A stretch of DNA of 64,000 nucleotides from Rosettibacter firmus (GTDB lineage: Bacteria > Bacteroidota > Ignavibacteria > Ignavibacteriales > Melioribacteraceae), in the NCBI RefSeq assembly GCF_036860695.1, contig NZ_JAYKGJ010000001.1, positions 186,001 through 250,000 of the forward strand. Reading direction: 5' to 3'. Position numbers and translations under genes: made by a program. Within the stretch, counting starts at the first letter, position 1, and each line of letters begins with the position of its first letter. The notes below the pieces were generated by a model. It saw nothing but the letters and a program-made list of their open reading frames with translations, had not been told where the DNA came from and did no database searches. This document shows positions 45,901 through 55,665 of this stretch, piece by piece.

Positions 45901-46163
45901 TATTAACCTTCTAATTTAATTGGTCAATTAGATTTAATTTCAAAATTAGTTGAAATCAAATAGAAATTAAAATTTCAATCACTACTCAAAATACTTTAAT
46001 TAATTAATCGATGTTTTTATTTTAATAAAAAATACTATAATTTTATTATGACTATACTAATTAATTAATAACAAATAATCAAAATATTTTTTCGTTTTTT
46101 GATATATATTTATTAATTTTTATAGTAAATTATTTTTATTAAAAAATATACACGGGATGTAAT
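45901..46163. promoter_or_regulatory. Divergent control region between the SSS/GH92 operon and the GH20 operon
   Basis: A 263-bp region that must hold promoters for both operons. For the plus strand, TTGATA (46099-46104) and TATAGT (46121-46126) are 16 bp apart. For the minus strand, TAATTTTG (complement of 45941-45948) fits the -7 pattern. Two perfect dyads lie near the minus promoter: ATTTCA/TGAAAT at 45937-45956 and GAAATT/AATTTC at 45963-45976. Two copies of a TAATTAATTAAT-like word lie near 46002 and 46060. These are candidate sites for the ROK regulator encoded in the minus operon. Confidence 0.45.
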
Positions 46164-48404
46164 ATGTATAAGTTTATCACATTCATAACATTTATAACTT
46201 TATCTTTCCTGAATTATATAGTAAAAGCTGATAGTAAAAGTATTAATCTCATCCCTTTACCACAAAAAGTTGATATTCAAAAAGGAGAATTCATTCTTGA
46301 AAGCAACACTAAGTTAATTTGCAATAACAATACACTTGCTAACTACTTTATCCAGAAAATTCAAGAATTTACCGGAATCACAATTAAACCTGATAACACC
46401 AATCCAATTAATAAAATTGTTCTGGAATTAGATAATTCAATAAAACCAGAAAATAAAGAAGCATATATTTTATCGATTACAGAAAAAGAGATTAAAATCA
46501 TTTCTTCAGATTATGAAGGCATATTTAGAGGGATGCAAACTTTATTTCAATTAATTCCTTATGAATATAAAATCCGAAAAGATGGAAGTCCAGTTAAACT
46601 AATTTCATGTATAATTGAAGACGAACCAAGATTTAAATGGAGAGGATTAAATCTGGATTGCAGTCGTCACTTTATGACAAAAGACTTTATTAAAAGATAT
46701 ATCGACATTCTTGCATATTACAAATTCAATACCTTACACTGGCATTTAACTGATGACCAGGGATGGAGAATTGAAATTAAAAAGTATCCAAAACTAACTG
46801 AAATAGGTGCATGGAGAAAAGAAGCTGATGGCTCTATTTATGGAGGTTATTATACTCAAGAAGATATAAAAGAAATAATTGATTATGCAAAAAGCAGATT
46901 TATTAATATAGTTCCTGAAATTGAAATGCCGGGACATTGTCTTGCATCATTAGCTGCGTATCCCGAAAACTCCTGCACTGGTGGTCCTTTTGAAGTTACT
47001 AATCTTTGGGGCGTTATGAAAGATGTTTATTGTGCAGGAAGAGATTCGACATTTTATTTTTTACAGGATATTCTTGATGAAGTCATTCAATTATTCCCCG
47101 GTGAATATATTCATATTGGTGGCGACGAAGTTTTAAAAGATAGATGGAAAGAATGCCCGAGATGTCAATTAAGAATAAAACAGGAAGGACTTAAAGATGA
47201 ACATGAACTTCAAAGTTATTTTATTCAACGAATTGTAAATTATCTTCAATCAAAAAATAAAAAAGCAATTGGCTGGGATGAAATTCTCGAAGGTGGTCTT
47301 GCAAAAGGTGCTATAGTCCAATCATGGCGTGGATATAAAGGAGCGATTGATGCAGCTAAATTAAAACACTTTACAATTTGCTCTCCTACTTCACATACTT
47401 ATTTAAATTACGATCCAGATAATCTTGATTTGCAAATTGCTTATTCATTTGAACCTGTACCTGATGAACTAAATGATGAAGAAAAAAAATTTATACTCGG
47501 TGGCGAAGCAAATTTATGGACTGAATATGCTCCACAAGAAACTGTCGATAGTAAATTATTCCCAAGAATATTAGCACTTTCAGAAGTTTTCTGGACTTTA
47601 CCAGAAAATAAAAATTATGAGAATTTTTACAATCGTCTCCAAACTACATACTCAGATTTAAATGCTCTGGGCATCCAATACGGAAGAGAATCAAAAATCA
47701 TTACATACAATATTGATTATAATGATTCAAGAAATAATTTTATCCTTACATTAAAACCAAATCAAAAAAATCTTCAGATAAGATACTCACTTAATGGTAA
47801 TACTCTGGATTCAAATTCACCACTTTATAAAGATCCTATAATTATTAATAAATCAACTAAAGTAACTGTTGGTGGATTTTTAGATGGTCATTATATCAAT
47901 AAAAAAATTGAATTCTCATTTGCATTTCATAAAGCACTGAAAGGAAAAGTAAATTACATTAATAAATATGACTTAAGATATAGAGCAAACGAAGAGAAAA
48001 CTTTAACTGATGGCATCGTTGGAACAATTGATTTTCATGATGGTCTATGGCAGGGATTTGAAGGAGAAGATTTCGAAGTGATTATAGATTTAAATTCAGA
48101 AAAAGAAATTACTAAAGTTGTACCAAGATTTTTCTTAAATGTAAACTCATGGATCTTTCTTCCCAGTAAAGTAGAAATTTCTCTTTCAAAAGATGGGATT
48201 AATTTTGAAAATAAGAAGTTAATTATAAATGAAATCCCGCAAAAAACTTCTGAAATTTTAATAAAAGATTTTGTTGCAGATTATAATAAAGTAAAAGCAA
48301 GATATATAAAAGTATTTGCTGAAAATATTAAGAAATGTCCCGACTGGCATCCAGGTGCTGGAGATAAAACCTGGCTTTTTATTGACGAAATTATTGTAGA
48401 ATAA
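46164..48404 (+). CDS. Secreted GH20 beta-N-acetylhexosaminidase with C-terminal discoidin-like module
   Basis: A 746-residue exported enzyme (signal about residues 1-22). The N-terminal GH20b-type domain is at about 28-150. The catalytic barrel carries WRGLNLDCSRHFM, HWHLTDDQGWR, PEIEMPGHCLASLAAYP and HIGGDEV with the catalytic pair D321-E322. It removes terminal GlcNAc or GalNAc from glycans. The C-terminus has a chitobiase-type segment (about 540-590) and the module shared with GH92, DUF4838 and GH29 (about 600-746, ending CPDWHPGAGDKTWLFIDE). First gene of a four-gene plus-strand operon. Confidence 0.95.
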   Translation: MYKFITFITFITLSFLNYIVKADSKSINLIPLPQKVDIQKGEFILESNTKLICNNNTLANYFIQKIQEFTGITIKPDNTNPINKIVLELDNSIKPENKEAYILSITEKEIKIISSDYEGIFRGMQTLFQLIPYEYKIRKDGSPVKLISCIIEDEPRFKWRGLNLDCSRHFMTKDFIKRYIDILAYYKFNTLHWHLTDDQGWRIEIKKYPKLTEIGAWRKEADGSIYGGYYTQEDIKEIIDYAKSRFINIVPEIEMPGHCLASLAAYPENSCTGGPFEVTNLWGVMKDVYCAGRDSTFYFLQDILDEVIQLFPGEYIHIGGDEVLKDRWKECPRCQLRIKQEGLKDEHELQSYFIQRIVNYLQSKNKKAIGWDEILEGGLAKGAIVQSWRGYKGAIDAAKLKHFTICSPTSHTYLNYDPDNLDLQIAYSFEPVPDELNDEEKKFILGGEANLWTEYAPQETVDSKLFPRILALSEVFWTLPENKNYENFYNRLQTTYSDLNALGIQYGRESKIITYNIDYNDSRNNFILTLKPNQKNLQIRYSLNGNTLDSNSPLYKDPIIINKSTKVTVGGFLDGHYINKKIEFSFAFHKALKGKVNYINKYDLRYRANEEKTLTDGIVGTIDFHDGLWQGFEGEDFEVIIDLNSEKEITKVVPRFFLNVNSWIFLPSKVEISLSKDGINFENKKLIINEIPQKTSEILIKDFVADYNKVKARYIKVFAENIKKCPDWHPGAGDKTWLFIDEIIVE

Positions 48405-48418
48405 ATTGCAATCTGATA

Positions 48419-50701
48419 ATGAAAACAAATTTTAAAATATTCTTATACATTTCAATTTTTGTATCTACTAACCTTTTAGCATCTAATAAACTTCATCTTG
48501 TAACTAATGGTAAGAGTGATTATAAAATTGTTATATCAAGTTCAGCATCATACTGGGATTCACTCTCAGCTTCTGAATTAAAAAAATATATCTTTGAAAT
48601 ATCAGGAGCTATAATACCTATTGTTAACGACGAGAGTCCAATTCTACAAAGAGAAATCATAATCGGAAAAAATAAACATTCAACAAATGTGGATACATCA
48701 GGTATAAAGTATGATGGATTCATAATAAAAACAGAAAATGAAAAATTATATTTTATTGGTGGAAAGAGAAAAGGAACATTAAATGCCATTTATACATTTC
48801 TGGAAAGATTTCTTGGCTGTAGAATGTACTCATCTACTTTTAAAAAAATTCCTTCTCAAAAAACTATTACATTGCCTTCAATAAACATTTTAGAAAATCC
48901 AGCTTTTGAATATAGAGATATTTACTATTATGAAACCAGTAATGATGAATATTGTAGATGGCATAAGCTTGTTGATTCTGAAGACAAAAAAATATGGGGA
49001 TTGTTTGTACACACTTTTCAGACACTTTTACCAGCCGATCAATATTTTGAAAAGCATCCAGAATATTTTGCATTACGTGGAAATATACGTGTACCAGAAC
49101 AATTATGTTTGAGCAATCCAGATGTATTGAAAATTGTTATTGAAAATCTTAAAAAAAGAATGGCAGAAAATCCCGATGCAAAAATCTGGTCTGTCTCTCA
49201 AAACGATAATTATTCTTTCTGCCAGTGTAAAGAATGCAGTAGAATCGACAGCATTGAAAATTCTCCATCTGGTTCAATTATTAATTTCGTAAATAAAATT
49301 GCTAAAGAATTTCCAGATAAAATAATTTCAACTCTGGCATATCAATATAGTCGCAAACCACCTGTAAATATAAAACCAGAAAAAAATGTTAACATAATGC
49401 TCTGTACAATTGAATGTTATAGAACAAAGCCACTTAATGATAAATCAGATTCAACAAATTCAAGTTTTATAGAAGATTTTAAAGGATGGACAGGATTAAC
49501 CAATAACATTTTTCTCTGGGATTATGTGGTTCAATTCTCAAATTTAATTAGTCCATTTCCAAACTTTCATATTCTTCAACCAAATATTCAATTATTTGCC
49601 AAACACAAAATCAAAATGATGTTTCAACAAGGAGCTGGTAAACGAAATGCAACAGAATTTGGCGAACTTAGAACATATCTTATCGCTAAACTTTTGTGGA
49701 ATCCTTATGTAAATATCGATTCTGTTATGAATGATTTTCTTGATGGATATTATGGTAAAGCTGGAAAGTTTATAAGAGAATACATAGACTTAATGCAGAA
49801 TGCATTAATTAAATCAGGTCATAATCTTTGGATTTACAGTAATCCCGTTGAACAGATGAAATATTTCTTAACACCAGAATTAATGAAACGATATCAAGAT
49901 ATTTTTGACAGAGCCGAAAAATCTGTGATGAATCAAAAAGATTTTCTTAGAAGAATTAAAATTGCTCGACTCCCATTAATTTATGCAGAACTTGAACAAG
50001 CAAAGGCAACTGCACACACAAAAAATAAATTAGTAATAAAAAAAGCTAATAATAAATATGAACCTAATCCTTACATTTTTAATTTATTAAATCAATTTGA
50101 AAAAACAACCGCTCCGCTCAAAGATGTATTTTTAAATGAATCTGGCTTAACTCCCGAAAAATATATTTCAAGCTATAAATCAATTGTTTCTAAAACAATG
50201 TATAATCCACTTGCTTTAAATAAACCTGTAAAGTTTTTAAAAATACCAGACTGGGATAAATATCCTGCTAATAGAGAAAAATCATTAACAGATGGAATTC
50301 GTGGTGATGAAGATCATAAATTCAACTGGACTGGTTTCGAAGGAAATGATATGGAAGTAATAGTAGATTTACAAAAAATTACAGTTGTAAAAAAAGTAAG
50401 TATCGCTTTTTTACAAAATGTTTTTTCATGGATTTTTCTTCCAGAAAAAATTGAAGTAAGTTATTCTGAAGATGGAATAAATTTTCTACCTGTAAAAGAA
50501 ATAATTAACACAACCCCTGCTACCAAAGATGAATTAAAATCACCAATTTTTGCTTTTATAAAAAATTTTGTTATTGAATTTGAACCAATGAATGTTAGAT
50601 ATATCAAGATATTTGCAAAAAGTATTAAAACCTGTCCACAATGGCACCCTGGTTATCCTGATAAAGCATGGATTTTTACAGATGAAATTGTAATCGAATA
50701 A
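48419..50701 (+). CDS. Secreted DUF4838 protein, predicted glycoside hydrolase-like, with discoidin-like module
   Basis: A 760-residue exported protein (signal about 1-22). The N-terminal part resembles the domain that precedes alpha-glucuronidases and GH20 barrels (GRKR-type segment FIGGKRKGTLNAIYTFLERFLGCR). The central DUF4838 region has ISTLAYQYSRKPP, NIFLWDYVVQFSN and FGELRTYLIAKLLWNPY. The C-terminal about 150 residues are the shared discoidin-like module. DUF4838 proteins sit in glycan loci and are thought to be sugar-cleaving enzymes; this one's target is unknown. Its place between GH20 and GH29 suggests a role on GlcNAc- or fucose-bearing glycans. Confidence 0.8.
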   Translation: MKTNFKIFLYISIFVSTNLLASNKLHLVTNGKSDYKIVISSSASYWDSLSASELKKYIFEISGAIIPIVNDESPILQREIIIGKNKHSTNVDTSGIKYDGFIIKTENEKLYFIGGKRKGTLNAIYTFLERFLGCRMYSSTFKKIPSQKTITLPSINILENPAFEYRDIYYYETSNDEYCRWHKLVDSEDKKIWGLFVHTFQTLLPADQYFEKHPEYFALRGNIRVPEQLCLSNPDVLKIVIENLKKRMAENPDAKIWSVSQNDNYSFCQCKECSRIDSIENSPSGSIINFVNKIAKEFPDKIISTLAYQYSRKPPVNIKPEKNVNIMLCTIECYRTKPLNDKSDSTNSSFIEDFKGWTGLTNNIFLWDYVVQFSNLISPFPNFHILQPNIQLFAKHKIKMMFQQGAGKRNATEFGELRTYLIAKLLWNPYVNIDSVMNDFLDGYYGKAGKFIREYIDLMQNALIKSGHNLWIYSNPVEQMKYFLTPELMKRYQDIFDRAEKSVMNQKDFLRRIKIARLPLIYAELEQAKATAHTKNKLVIKKANNKYEPNPYIFNLLNQFEKTTAPLKDVFLNESGLTPEKYISSYKSIVSKTMYNPLALNKPVKFLKIPDWDKYPANREKSLTDGIRGDEDHKFNWTGFEGNDMEVIVDLQKITVVKKVSIAFLQNVFSWIFLPEKIEVSYSEDGINFLPVKEIINTTPATKDELKSPIFAFIKNFVIEFEPMNVRYIKIFAKSIKTCPQWHPGYPDKAWIFTDEIVIE

Positions 50702-50719
50702 AATAATTAAGGATTAATT

Positions 50720-52150
50720 ATGGCAGAAGAAAAAAAAGAATCTTTACATGCTGGTGCTGTAGAAATTGAAAAAGCAATTAAGGAATATTATCCCGAAACA
50801 GATCCACTGGTTCTAAAAAAATTAGAAGAATGGAAGAAATTAAAATTTGGTTTACTTGTTCATTGGGCTCCTTCAAGTCAATGGGGAATTGTTGAATCAT
50901 GGTCATTATGTTCAGAAGATGAAGAATGGTGCAAAAGAAAAATTGAAGACTATTGTGAATACAAAAAGCAATATGAAAATTTAATGACAACTTTTAATCC
51001 TGTAAAATTCGATCCTGCTAAATGGGCAGAAGCTGCTAAAGATGCTGGTATGAAATATTTTGTATTCACCACAAAACATCACGATGGATTCTGTATGTTC
51101 GATACTAAATTTACTGATTATAAAATTACAAGTAATAGATGCCCTTTTCACAAAAATAGAAATGCTAATATTACAAAAGTCTTATTTGAAGAATTCAGAA
51201 AAAGAGATTTTATGATTGGAGTTTATTTTTCCAAACCTGACTGGCACTCAGATTATTACTGGTGGAGAAGATTTGCAACTCCAGATCGAAATGTTAATTA
51301 TGATATTTCAAAATATCCAGACAGATGGCAAAAGTTTGTTGAATTTACTCACAATCAAATTGAAGAATTGATGACTGATTATGGAAGAATAGATATTCTC
51401 TGGCTCGATGGATGCTGGGTTCGAAAATACACAGAAAAAGAATTAGAAGAAGAAAGAAAAAAATCGAACTTTAATATTTACAGGATACAAAACCAGGATA
51501 TAAATATGCCTTTGCTGGTAAAAAAAGCAAGAACAAAACAACCTGGATTAATTGTTGTTGATCGTGCAGTTCCTGGAATTTATCAAAATTATCTTACACC
51601 GGAAAACCAAATTCCAGATGAACATCTTCCCTATCCATGGGAAACATGTATGCCTATGACACCAAGCTGGTCTTATGAACCAGGATTAGAATATAAATCG
51701 ACAAGAAAATTAATTCATTCATTAATTCAGATTGTTGCACGTGGTGGTAATTTTTTACTTGGAATAGGTGCAAAACCTGATGGTGATTTTGAAGACTCAG
51801 CTTATCAAAGATTAAAGGAAATTGGTAATTGGATAAAAATAAATGGCGAAGCTATTTATAATTCATCACCACTATATCCATATCAAGAAGGAAAAATCTA
51901 CTTTACAGAAGTATCGGATAAAATAAATTATATGTTCTATCTTATTGATGAAAATGAATCTGTATTACCCGAAAAAATAATTTTAAATAAGTTCATTCCA
52001 AAAAAAGCATCGTTAATTTCGATTCTTGGTGAACATCAAAAACCAAGCTGGATAATAAGAAAAAATCAAACTATAATTTATCTGCCAGAAGAAATACGAT
52101 ATAATTCGAATCATAAATTTGCAATAACATTTAAAATCATAAATCCTTAA
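50720..52150 (+). CDS. GH29 alpha-L-fucosidase without signal peptide
   Basis: A 476-residue GH29 enzyme. KFGLLVHWAPSSQWGIVESW, FVFTTKHHDGFCMFDTKFTDY and RIDILWLDGCW are family signatures, with D230 the likely nucleophile. The N-terminus is charged, with no signal peptide, so it probably works in the cytoplasm on imported fucosylated oligosaccharides. It lacks the discoidin-like module carried by its neighbours. It starts 18 bp after the DUF4838 gene with the site AAGGAT. Confidence 0.9.
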   Translation: MAEEKKESLHAGAVEIEKAIKEYYPETDPLVLKKLEEWKKLKFGLLVHWAPSSQWGIVESWSLCSEDEEWCKRKIEDYCEYKKQYENLMTTFNPVKFDPAKWAEAAKDAGMKYFVFTTKHHDGFCMFDTKFTDYKITSNRCPFHKNRNANITKVLFEEFRKRDFMIGVYFSKPDWHSDYYWWRRFATPDRNVNYDISKYPDRWQKFVEFTHNQIEELMTDYGRIDILWLDGCWVRKYTEKELEEERKKSNFNIYRIQNQDINMPLLVKKARTKQPGLIVVDRAVPGIYQNYLTPENQIPDEHLPYPWETCMPMTPSWSYEPGLEYKSTRKLIHSLIQIVARGGNFLLGIGAKPDGDFEDSAYQRLKEIGNWIKINGEAIYNSSPLYPYQEGKIYFTEVSDKINYMFYLIDENESVLPEKIILNKFIPKKASLISILGEHQKPSWIIRKNQTIIYLPEEIRYNSNHKFAITFKIINP

Positions 52151-52156
52151 TTAGAT

Positions 52157-54367
52157 ATGAAAAAAATATTCTTATTTATATCATTTTTATTAACGTGCAT
52201 TAATGCACAACAAATTAAAAAAGAATTACCTGAAAACATTAAAATAATTTTACCTACTGATACAAAAGAAGATATTATAAGAAAAGCTGCCAATGTAATA
52301 CCAGCAACAAGACAGTTTGAATGGCAGAAACTTGAATTTATTGGTTTTATTCATTTTGGTATCAACACTTTTATGGATGTGGAATGGGGAATCAGAGATG
52401 CTGATATTTCAAAATTTAATCCTGAAAAACTCGATTGCAATCAATGGGTAAAAGTATTAAAAGATGCTGGTATTAAAATGGTCATTCTTACAGCAAAACA
52501 TCATGATGGATTCTGTTTATGGCCCAGTAAATACACAGATTATAATATTTCTAAAACACCTTATAAAAATGGTAAAGGTGATATTGTAAAAGAACTATCT
52601 GATGCCTGTAGAAGATTTGGATTGAAATTTGGGATTTATCTTTCACCATGGGATATGCATGAAAAAACTTATGGAACACCAGATTATAACCAATTCTTTA
52701 TGAATCAATTGAGAGAATTACTTACAAACTATGGTAAAATTTCAGAAGTATGGTTTGATGGTGCATGCGGTGAACCAAATTGTAAAAAAGAAATCTATGA
52801 TTGGAATTCATATTATAAATTAATAAGAGAATTACAACCTGATGCTGTAATTGCAATTATGGGTCCCGATGTAAGATGGGTTGGGACAGAATCTGGTTAT
52901 GGAAGAAAAACAGAATGGAGCGTATTGCCTGGCTCATTCCAAAATTTAGATAATATTGCTGCTAACTCACAACAAAAAGCAATTGATGGTGCTTTCATTC
53001 CTAAAGATCTTACCGATGAAGATCTGGGAAGTAGAGATAAAATTTTTAATGCTTCAACTCTTATCTGGTATCCTGCAGAAATTGATGTATCCATACGACC
53101 AAGATGGTTCTATCATAAAGAAGATGATGAATTTGTAAAATCGCCATATAAATTATTTGATATCTACTTTAATTCAGTAGGATTGAATGGAGTTTTGTTA
53201 TTAAATATTCCACCAGATAAAAATGGTTTGATTCATGAAAATGACATTAAAAGTTTGAAAGGCTTAAGATATTTACTGGACAAAACTTTTGATGTTAACT
53301 TAGCTAAAAATGCCAGGATAAAAGCATCGAATGAATTAAAAAATCATAATGCAAAAAATATTCTTGATAATAACTATAACACTTACTGGACTACTGAAGA
53401 CACAATTCAATCAGCATGGATTGAATTAACCTTCCCTAAAAAGATAAAGTTTAATTGTGCAATGTTACAGGAAAATATCTTAATAGGTCAACGAATTGAA
53501 AAATTTCATATTGAAAGCTGGAGTAGTTCATCCTGGCAAAAAATTGCTGAAGGAACTACAGTAGGATACAAAAGATTATTAAGATTTCCTGAAGTTACCA
53601 CCAACAAAATTAGAATTGTAATTGAACAATCAAGAACAAATCCTACACTTTCATCTTTCGGATTATACTTAACTCCACCTGAATTATCAATAAAATCGAC
53701 AAATAAAATTTTCAAAGATCATACTGTAATTACAATCTCATCAGACCAGAAAGACACAAAAATTTTTTATAAACTCAATAATGAAAAAAGATTTAAAAAA
53801 TACATAAATCAAATTGTAGTTAATAAAAAAACAAAAGTAACTGCATATGCTATTTCAAAAAATGGTAAAAAGAGTTTACCATTTGAAGAAACTTTTTATA
53901 AAGCAAAATATAATATCATTAACAATTCAAAATATGATGATAAATACAGTGCAAATGGTTTATATGCATTAGTTGATGGAGCTTATGGAACAACAAATTT
54001 TAATGATGGTAAATGGCAGGGATATCATGGTAATGACATTGACATAATTATTGACCTGGAAGAAGTGAAAAATTTGAAATCAGTATCTGTAAATTTTTTA
54101 AGAAATATTCCTGCTTATATTTTTCTTCCCCAGGAAGTTATTATTTCTGTTTCAAACGATGGAAAAAATTATGAAACTGTTTATAGCTTTAAAGAAGAAC
54201 TGAAGAATGAAAATGAGACTATAATAAAAAGTTACAAAGCTGAATTTGAAAACATTAAATGCAAATACATAAAACTCTATGCTAAAAACATAGGCACCTG
54301 TCCAGAGTGGCACACTGGAAAAGGCGATAAAGCTTGGTTATTTATTGATGAAATTACAATTGAATAA
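52157..54367 (+). CDS. Secreted GH29 alpha-L-fucosidase with two discoidin-like modules
   Basis: A 736-residue exported enzyme (signal MKKIFLFISFLLTCINAQ). GH29 signatures are FIGFIHFGINTFMDVEWG, VILTAKHHDGFCLWPSKYTDY and SEVWFDGACGEP with D201 the likely nucleophile. A first F5/8-type module covers about 385-500, a chitobiase-type segment about 515-575, and the shared C-terminal module about 590-736 (ending CPEWHTGKGDKAWLFIDE). It removes fucose outside the cytoplasm, whereas the preceding GH29 acts inside. It ends 3 bp from the convergent fucP-like gene. Confidence 0.93.
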   Translation: MKKIFLFISFLLTCINAQQIKKELPENIKIILPTDTKEDIIRKAANVIPATRQFEWQKLEFIGFIHFGINTFMDVEWGIRDADISKFNPEKLDCNQWVKVLKDAGIKMVILTAKHHDGFCLWPSKYTDYNISKTPYKNGKGDIVKELSDACRRFGLKFGIYLSPWDMHEKTYGTPDYNQFFMNQLRELLTNYGKISEVWFDGACGEPNCKKEIYDWNSYYKLIRELQPDAVIAIMGPDVRWVGTESGYGRKTEWSVLPGSFQNLDNIAANSQQKAIDGAFIPKDLTDEDLGSRDKIFNASTLIWYPAEIDVSIRPRWFYHKEDDEFVKSPYKLFDIYFNSVGLNGVLLLNIPPDKNGLIHENDIKSLKGLRYLLDKTFDVNLAKNARIKASNELKNHNAKNILDNNYNTYWTTEDTIQSAWIELTFPKKIKFNCAMLQENILIGQRIEKFHIESWSSSSWQKIAEGTTVGYKRLLRFPEVTTNKIRIVIEQSRTNPTLSSFGLYLTPPELSIKSTNKIFKDHTVITISSDQKDTKIFYKLNNEKRFKKYINQIVVNKKTKVTAYAISKNGKKSLPFEETFYKAKYNIINNSKYDDKYSANGLYALVDGAYGTTNFNDGKWQGYHGNDIDIIIDLEEVKNLKSVSVNFLRNIPAYIFLPQEVIISVSNDGKNYETVYSFKEELKNENETIIKSYKAEFENIKCKYIKLYAKNIGTCPEWHTGKGDKAWLFIDEITIE

Positions 54368-54370
54368 TTA

Positions 54371-55648
54371 TTAAATCTTATCAGGTACTTCTGATTTGTT
54401 TAAAAACGACAAACCATAATAAAGTATAATTATAAAACTAATAAGCGGAATTATATAAGAAGTATTTATACTTCCTGTTAAATCGGATACCAATCCTTGA
54501 ACTGCAGTTAAAACAGCTCCACCTAAAATTGCCATAATCAATCCAGAGCTTCCAATTTTTGTATCTTCATTTAATTCTTGAATAGCAAGACCAAATATAG
54601 TTGGAAACATTAAAGACATACATGCAGATATTAGAACTAATGAATAAACACCAAATATTCCACCTGAAAAAATTACAATGCTTGTAAACAAGATAGCTAA
54701 AAACGACAATAATGATAATAGTTTACTCGGCTGCAGATATTTCATTAAACCAGTGCAAAGAAATCGAAATGCACCGAATAGAATTAACGAAGCTAAATAA
54801 TAAGTTGCAGCATCTTTCTCATTTAAATTCAATTCCTTCATAACATATCTAATTGTAAAAGACCAGACTCCAATTTGAGCTCCCACATAAAAAAATTGTG
54901 CAATAACTCCCTTTAAATAATTTTTCCTTTTAAGAAGGCGTTTAAATGTTTTTACAATTTCTATATTTGTTGATTCATCGGAACCTGCAGGCATTTTTAA
55001 TACTGCAATTAAAATCCAGATAACAATAAGAATTAAAGCAACACCAACATAAGGTCCCATTACAGCTTCTAATTCTTCCGATTGAATTTTTTCTAATTGT
55101 TCTGGTGACATTAATTTTCTTTCTAAAGCATTCGCACGATTTAAGTTACTTAAAATAAATAGTTGACTAATTAATATTCCAGAAATTGAACCAATTGGAT
55201 TAAAAGATTGTGCTAAGTTTAATCTTCGAGTACCTGTTTCTTCTGGTCCCATTGCAATTATATATGGATTAGCAGAAGTTTCTAAAATTGATAATCCTCC
55301 AGCAAGAACATACAATGCAAATAAAAAGTGATAATAATTCATTGTTTTACTTGCCGGGTAAAACATTAAAGCTCCAATAATATATAATCCAAGACCCAGC
55401 AAAACTCCCGATTTGTAACTATACTTTTTAATAAAAATTGCAGCTGGCAATGCTAAACAAAAGTAAGCACCATAAAATGCAATTTGAATCCATGAAGTTT
55501 GAAAGTCGGACATACTCATAATTTTCTTAAAAGCTGCGAGCAAAGTATCGGTCATATTATTAGCAAGTCCCCACCATGCAAAACAGCTTGTAACTAAAAT
55601 AAAAGGGATTAAATTTTTTTTAGGTACGAGTTGATATTTTTCTTTCAT
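54371..55648 (-). CDS. fucP: FucP-like MFS sugar transporter (L-fucose:H+ symporter family)
   Basis: A 425-residue MFS protein with 12 helices. The FucP signatures are FAWWGLANNMTDTLLAAFK, LAGGLSILETSANPYIIAMGP and NLAQSFNPIGSISG. It would import L-fucose with protons. The context supports this: fucose isomerase and two fucosidases are in the same locus. It lies 17 bp downstream of the GH38 gene and is probably cotranscribed. Another hexose for this subfamily (glucose/galactose, N-acetylglucosamine) is the main alternative. Confidence 0.85.
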   Translation of the reverse strand: MKEKYQLVPKKNLIPFILVTSCFAWWGLANNMTDTLLAAFKKIMSMSDFQTSWIQIAFYGAYFCLALPAAIFIKKYSYKSGVLLGLGLYIIGALMFYPASKTMNYYHFLFALYVLAGGLSILETSANPYIIAMGPEETGTRRLNLAQSFNPIGSISGILISQLFILSNLNRANALERKLMSPEQLEKIQSEELEAVMGPYVGVALILIVIWILIAVLKMPAGSDESTNIEIVKTFKRLLKRKNYLKGVIAQFFYVGAQIGVWSFTIRYVMKELNLNEKDAATYYLASLILFGAFRFLCTGLMKYLQPSKLLSLLSFLAILFTSIVIFSGGIFGVYSLVLISACMSLMFPTIFGLAIQELNEDTKIGSSGLIMAILGGAVLTAVQGLVSDLTGSINTSYIIPLISFIIILYYGLSFLNKSEVPDKI

Positions 55649-55665
55649 ATCTATCCAGTTTATAA

